Source: Muricea muricata
Lineage: Eukaryota; Cnidaria; Anthozoa; Malacalcyonacea; Plexauridae
Reading direction: 5' to 3'
NCBI GenBank assembly: GCA_963855995.1
Contig: OY979725.1
Span: forward strand, 10,892,383 to 10,956,382
DNA: 64,000 nt
The notes under the pieces are model-generated. The model saw nothing but the letters and a program-made list of their open reading frames with translations, was not told the origin of the DNA and did not search any database. Of the stretch, positions 59,866-64,000 are shown one piece after another. Position 1 is the first letter of the stretch. Every line of letters begins with the position of its first letter. The translations under genes were made by a program, and so were the position numbers.

Positions 59866-61322
59866 TCCCGAGACTTCACGGAGCTTCAAACAAGAAAACA
59901 AAAGACAAGCATGCGTGTTAAACTACTTACATTTTAGGCCAATCGAAACAGCGCTTATTCAATGGCTACAAAATTATGTTTGTATGCTCGACAGCTGTTT
60001 TTCCGCTTTATTATTATTATTATTATTTAGTTATGAATTTCGCAAGCGTCATGAATTTCGCAATGTCCCGGGCTGAGAGCGCAGTATAGCGAATAAACAG
60101 TAGGGACACTGAACACGGCAACACGTCTCCCTATTGATTAACTGGCCAGAATAATGGCGGAACCGCCAGTTCAGCGTTTCTTTTGGGCAGAAAAAACAAT
60201 TGACAGGTCAGAGCCTGCGTAACATACACAACGCGACGTTCGTGGTAACATAAACTTCAGAGGTTCCGACTTGAGCGGCCTTACTGTTTTACATTTTCTA
60301 TTCTGTGCTGGGAAAAACAATGGAGGAAAGACTGTTACGAAATATTTTTTAACCTTCGGAAACATTCAGTTACGGAAAAATATCAGTTTAGCTTCCCAGG
60401 AAGCAAAAATGTTCCGTAACAATTCTAGAAACATGCAGAGAAAACATTGCTTCATAGAAATTTGCTCACACAGACAAACATGACATAACATTGATAGGAA
60501 ACTTAGCCTAGTATGCCTAAAGTTTGGGAATGACATCCTCAGATACCCCCTGGAAATAAGACAGTAAACTTCAAATATTACCTTACTTGCTTGCTTTAAC
60601 AAAAACAATAGACTCGCAGATTTGAACTCACCAAATCTTCCTCCTAAATCCAGCAAATCTTTTAGATTTTGATGCGCGTATGCCGCGGTTTTTTATACAA
60701 TCACATTATAAAGCTGTCTACATACCCGCGTTCAAATTCAAAGCTGTTCACGACATCGCTTCTTTGCGCGTCAATGACAATGTTTACTTGAAAACTAACC
60801 CAACTACGTTTCTCACTGCTATTTGCATTCCTTATACCACCTGTTCCAGGTATCACCGCAATTTTGTTTGATCGTTTATGTGTTAGAAACCGTTTGTGAT
60901 ATCAATTCCTTTGCATTTATTTCACGGGATATCGATTCGGAGCTCTTACTGTATATGAAAAATAATATGGGAAGCTTGTATGATGGAATATTATTGACAT
61001 CATTTCGGATTGTGCCTGCCTACCTTGGTCATTTACCCCGAAATGATGTGAATAATATTCTATCATACAAGAATAGGCGTTGTTTGGCATGATTTGCAAG
61101 TGCAACTTATGCATGGTACCAGATAACCGCCAGACTTCGTTGAATTATTGGCAGCAAGGGGCCACAGTAATTGGCACATGCTGTTGTTGAAATATCTAAT
61201 TAAAAATTTTCAATTCTTTTTCTAAAACTTTCCCTTTGGTGGTTCATTGTTTTGTTTATAATGATAAAATATCAATAGTTTTATCATCGAACTTTCTCTA
61301 AGCCTCATTTTTAAAAAATTCT

Positions 61323-61631
61323 CATGGAGTTGATACTGACCACAAAGGCTTAAAATATAACAACTTTATTGTTTACAACGTTTCGGAGCATTACTCCATC
61401 TTCAGGTAATAGATTGCCGTTAAAACCGTTAAAGATCTGCTTGCGCAATTTTAACGGCAATCTATTACCTGAAGATGGAGTAATGCTCCGAAACGTTGTA
61501 AACAATAAAGTCGTTATATTTTAAGCCTTTGTGGTCATTATTAACTCCATGAGGATAAAATATTACTCAGGATTCTAACTCAAAGGTATTAAAAACCTTT
61601 GAGTTAGAATCCTGAGTAATATTTTATCATT
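61323..61631. repeat. Two successive palindromes, the first Penelope-like in wording
   Basis: Arms 61323-61425 and 61450-61551 pair almost perfectly and include acaacgtttcggagcattac. A second palindrome spans about 61554-61631 around ggtattaaaaacc. The CGTTTCGGAG...CCATCTTCAGG wording recalls terminal sequences of Penelope-like elements; tentative. Confidence 0.7.
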
Positions 61632-61820
61632 ATAAAAAAAAACAATAAAAATTTTCATTTTCTTCAAGGTAAATCAACCATCACTTCGAGGCACTTCTCT
61701 CGTTGTTAGGTAGAATTGACGTGTCTTTATCTGGAGTTGAGGTATACACATGTTGAAATTCAAGCCGCGGGAACAGTAGAGAAAAATTCATAATCAACTA
61801 CAGATCTTCCGGCAGGAGTC

Positions 61821-62905
61821 TTATCCCATATGTGTGATGAAAGCGGGCTTCTGATTGGTTCTCAGCAGGTTAGTTTTTTCCGAACTTACCCGCTTTTCTC
61901 TTTTATCGATAAAACCGGCTTTCTGATTGGTTACAAAAACCCGAACTGACCTGCTTGTTGCTTACGCTGCTGTCCGCCTCAAACTGCTCAACAACAATGG
62001 CGAACAAAATTTAGCTGATTATAAAACCTACACTTTAAAGAACATTTTTGGGCAAAAAACGTCACAGAAACCAAGCAAAAAGAAACGGAAAATTGTAAAC
62101 TAAAGACAACAGAGACCCTGATAAAGAAATATTAAGAGACCAATAAGTTTACGAAGAGAAAATGTTGACAAAATACATCGGGGACATCGGCGACTCAGCC
62201 AGCCTCGGAAAATATAGGATAAATAAGCTTAGTATGGGATAAAAACCCAACTTACTTGCAGGTTCGGTTGGTTCGGGATTAACGCACCTCGGGGTTTGAC
62301 AGCTGTCAGACCCCTCGGTGCGTTAATCCCTTATCCCATATGTGTCATGAAAGCGGGCTTCTGATTGGTTCTCAGCAGGTAAGTTTTTTCCGAACTAACC
62401 TGCTTTTTCCGAACTTACCCGCTTTTCTCTTTATCGATAAAACCGGCTCTCTGATTGGTTACAAAAACCCGAACTTACCTGCCTGCTGCTTACGCTGCCG
62501 TCCGCCTCAAACTGCTCAACAACAATGGCGAACAAAATTTAGCTGATGATTAAACCTACACTTTAAAGAACATTTTTGGGCTAAAGAAGTCACAGAAACC
62601 AAGCAAAAAGAAACGGAAAATTGTAAACTAAAGACAATAGAGAGCCTGATAAAGAAATATTAAGAGACCAATAAGTTTAAGAAGAGAAAATGTTGACAAA
62701 ATACATCGGCGACTCAGCGAGAATCGGAAAACAACACAAGAAGATAAGTCTAGTATGGGATAAAAACCCAACTTACTTGCAGGTCCGGTTGGTTCGGGAT
62801 TAACGCACCTCGGGGTCTGACAGCTGTCCGAACCTACCTCGCTTCGCTCGGTAGGTTCGAACAGCTGTCAGACCCCTCGGTGCGTTAATCCCGAACCAAC
62901 CTCCC
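61821..62905. repeat. Tandem duplication of about 510 bp with palindromic edges
   Basis: Unit 1 starts at 61821 (ttatcccatatgtgtgatga) and unit 2 at 62331 (ttatcccatatgtgtcatga). They remain closely similar throughout, for example at aacaatggcgaacaaaattt. Each unit ends in an inverted repeat of gggattaacgcacctcgg. The extra hairpin at 62788-62901 extends unit 2. Confidence 0.85.
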
Positions 62906-64000
62906 TGCAAGTAAGTTTGTTATAGAACCAACCTCCCTGCAAGTAAGTTTGTTATAGAACCTACGCCGGTGCAATGCTCTGAGCACTAAGCAGCGAAGGT
63001 AGCTGACAAGAACAAGTGACTGGTGTGTTTTTTTTTGGGGGGGGGGAGGGGGGTGGCAATGATTTGATTCCTGTCAGAGGATCTATAAATGATAAAATTT
63101 TCTCAACTGTTCCAGGCATGGATTTGGACATGTGTATATGATTTCCGCTGGAGATTAAGGGAACTTATCATTTTGTTTGGTCAATAAACTAATAAGGTAC
63201 TCGATAGGCAATGGAGTGCAAGCACATGATTTTTAGCCTTTATATATATAATTATATACGCAATAATTATATAATTATATATTCTATTTACATGCATGCA
63301 TACATGCGCAGTTTATATATACTACATAAGTTAATGTGCGACTGACTTTTCCTCGGACTCTAATTTCGACCATCTCGTATCCACACATGATTTCACCTTG
63401 TTAAACCTGAAGAATAGAATAGAATGAAATGTAGAATAGAATTAAAAAGAATGAAACATATATAGAATAGAATAGAAGAACAGAAAAGAATAAGAAGAGA
63501 ATCAAAAGAAAAATGGACAGAGTGAAATAGAGTCGAATCGAACAGGACAGGATAAAAATGAAATATATGGGATACTGTCGGAGTAAAACAGAATAAAATA
63601 TAAAATAGAAGCCTAGGATGCGGTGGAATAGATTTAATTGGTTTCCTTTGTCTTTAATGAAGATGAAATGTGAAATTATGATGTAATGTGGATTTGAGAT
63701 TTGAAGCTGCTACGGGTATGACCTCAACCAAGGCACCAAGATATCGCAAACGATTATTAAAACCTCCGCCAAACAAGCCCTTCCCCACCCCTCGCTATGC
63801 AAGCCTTCCTCTCTTAGAAAGACGAAATTGAATAAATCCTAGCGTCTTAAAGATACCAACATTCACGGTTACATCTTACCTGCTTAATTTAAACAGCGGT
63901 TTCTCTTCTATCACTTCTTTTCTAAACCGATATTAAAGGAATCATGACTCGCACTTGCCTGGTAGGAATAACATCGTCAAGCATGGTTGATTTAATAATA

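Larger units (their letters stand above)
59866..64000. other. 5' flank of the giant gene; no gene supported
   Basis: The region probably holds the promoter and 5' UTR exons, but I cannot place either. Contents are: a fold-back near 60950-61090 (aatattattgacatcatttc and its complement), palindromes at 61323-61631, the tandem duplication at 61821-62840, AT-rich tracts near 63240-63320 and a degenerate AGAATA-type tract at 63410-63610. Short open frames here lack family signatures. Confidence 0.5.

Noticed and set aside
1420-59865. The span as several separate genes
   Set aside because: Only one signal-peptide exon, no 3' end and perfect phase linking favour one gene. Kept open as an alternative until transcripts are seen.

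Overview
This is nuclear DNA of a multicellular animal. It is AT-rich, most exons are small and separated by long introns, and the introns are full of fold-back MITEs, tRNA-derived SINEs, a decayed LINE and microsatellites. The protein modules encoded (pentraxin, fibrinogen-related, LamG_3, secreted TLDc, F5/8C, trefoil, MAM, fucolectin, FN3) and a RING/TRAF-zinc-finger paralog suggest a cnidarian, probably an anthozoan. The species cannot be named from the sequence.

One minus-strand gene dominates, with coding exons from 59865 down to 1420. I traced 61 coding exons by hand using splice sites, reading phase and domain content. All junctions agree in phase, the exons sum to 14,004 nt (4,668 codons) with no in-frame stop, and the last exon ends at a splice donor, so the 3' end lies beyond base 1. 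The order is: signal peptide; Cys-rich lectin-like module; pentraxin A and Cys module; pentraxin B and Cys module; ILEI-like domain; fibrinogen-related domain (FReD) 1; three copies of an unnamed two-exon Cys module (A1-A3); pentraxin C; FReD2; A4; pentraxin D; first half of LamG; TLDc, F5/8C, trefoil, F5/8C; second half of LamG; first part of MAM; fucolectin-type domain; rest of MAM; beta-trefoil lectin-like domain; a domain I do not recognise; divergent TLDc; EGF-like; LamG_3; SEA-like; six FN3; then a Cys-containing membrane-proximal region and one transmembrane segment resembling the start of a K+-channel-like pore unit.

Two points stand out. A LamG domain and a MAM domain are each cut in the middle by complete, frame-neutral, phase 1-1 cassettes encoding other whole domains. 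The ectodomain also appears to be tethered to a channel-like membrane exon. Together these suggest a giant carbohydrate- or microbe-sensing surface receptor, possibly a receptor-channel; that function is inference.

A second, intronless gene (5062-5943, plus strand, RING plus TRAF-type zinc finger) sits antisense in an intron between two FN3 exons. The remaining sequence is introns and flanks. The 5' flank (59866-64000) holds a 510-bp tandem duplication and palindromes but no gene I can support.
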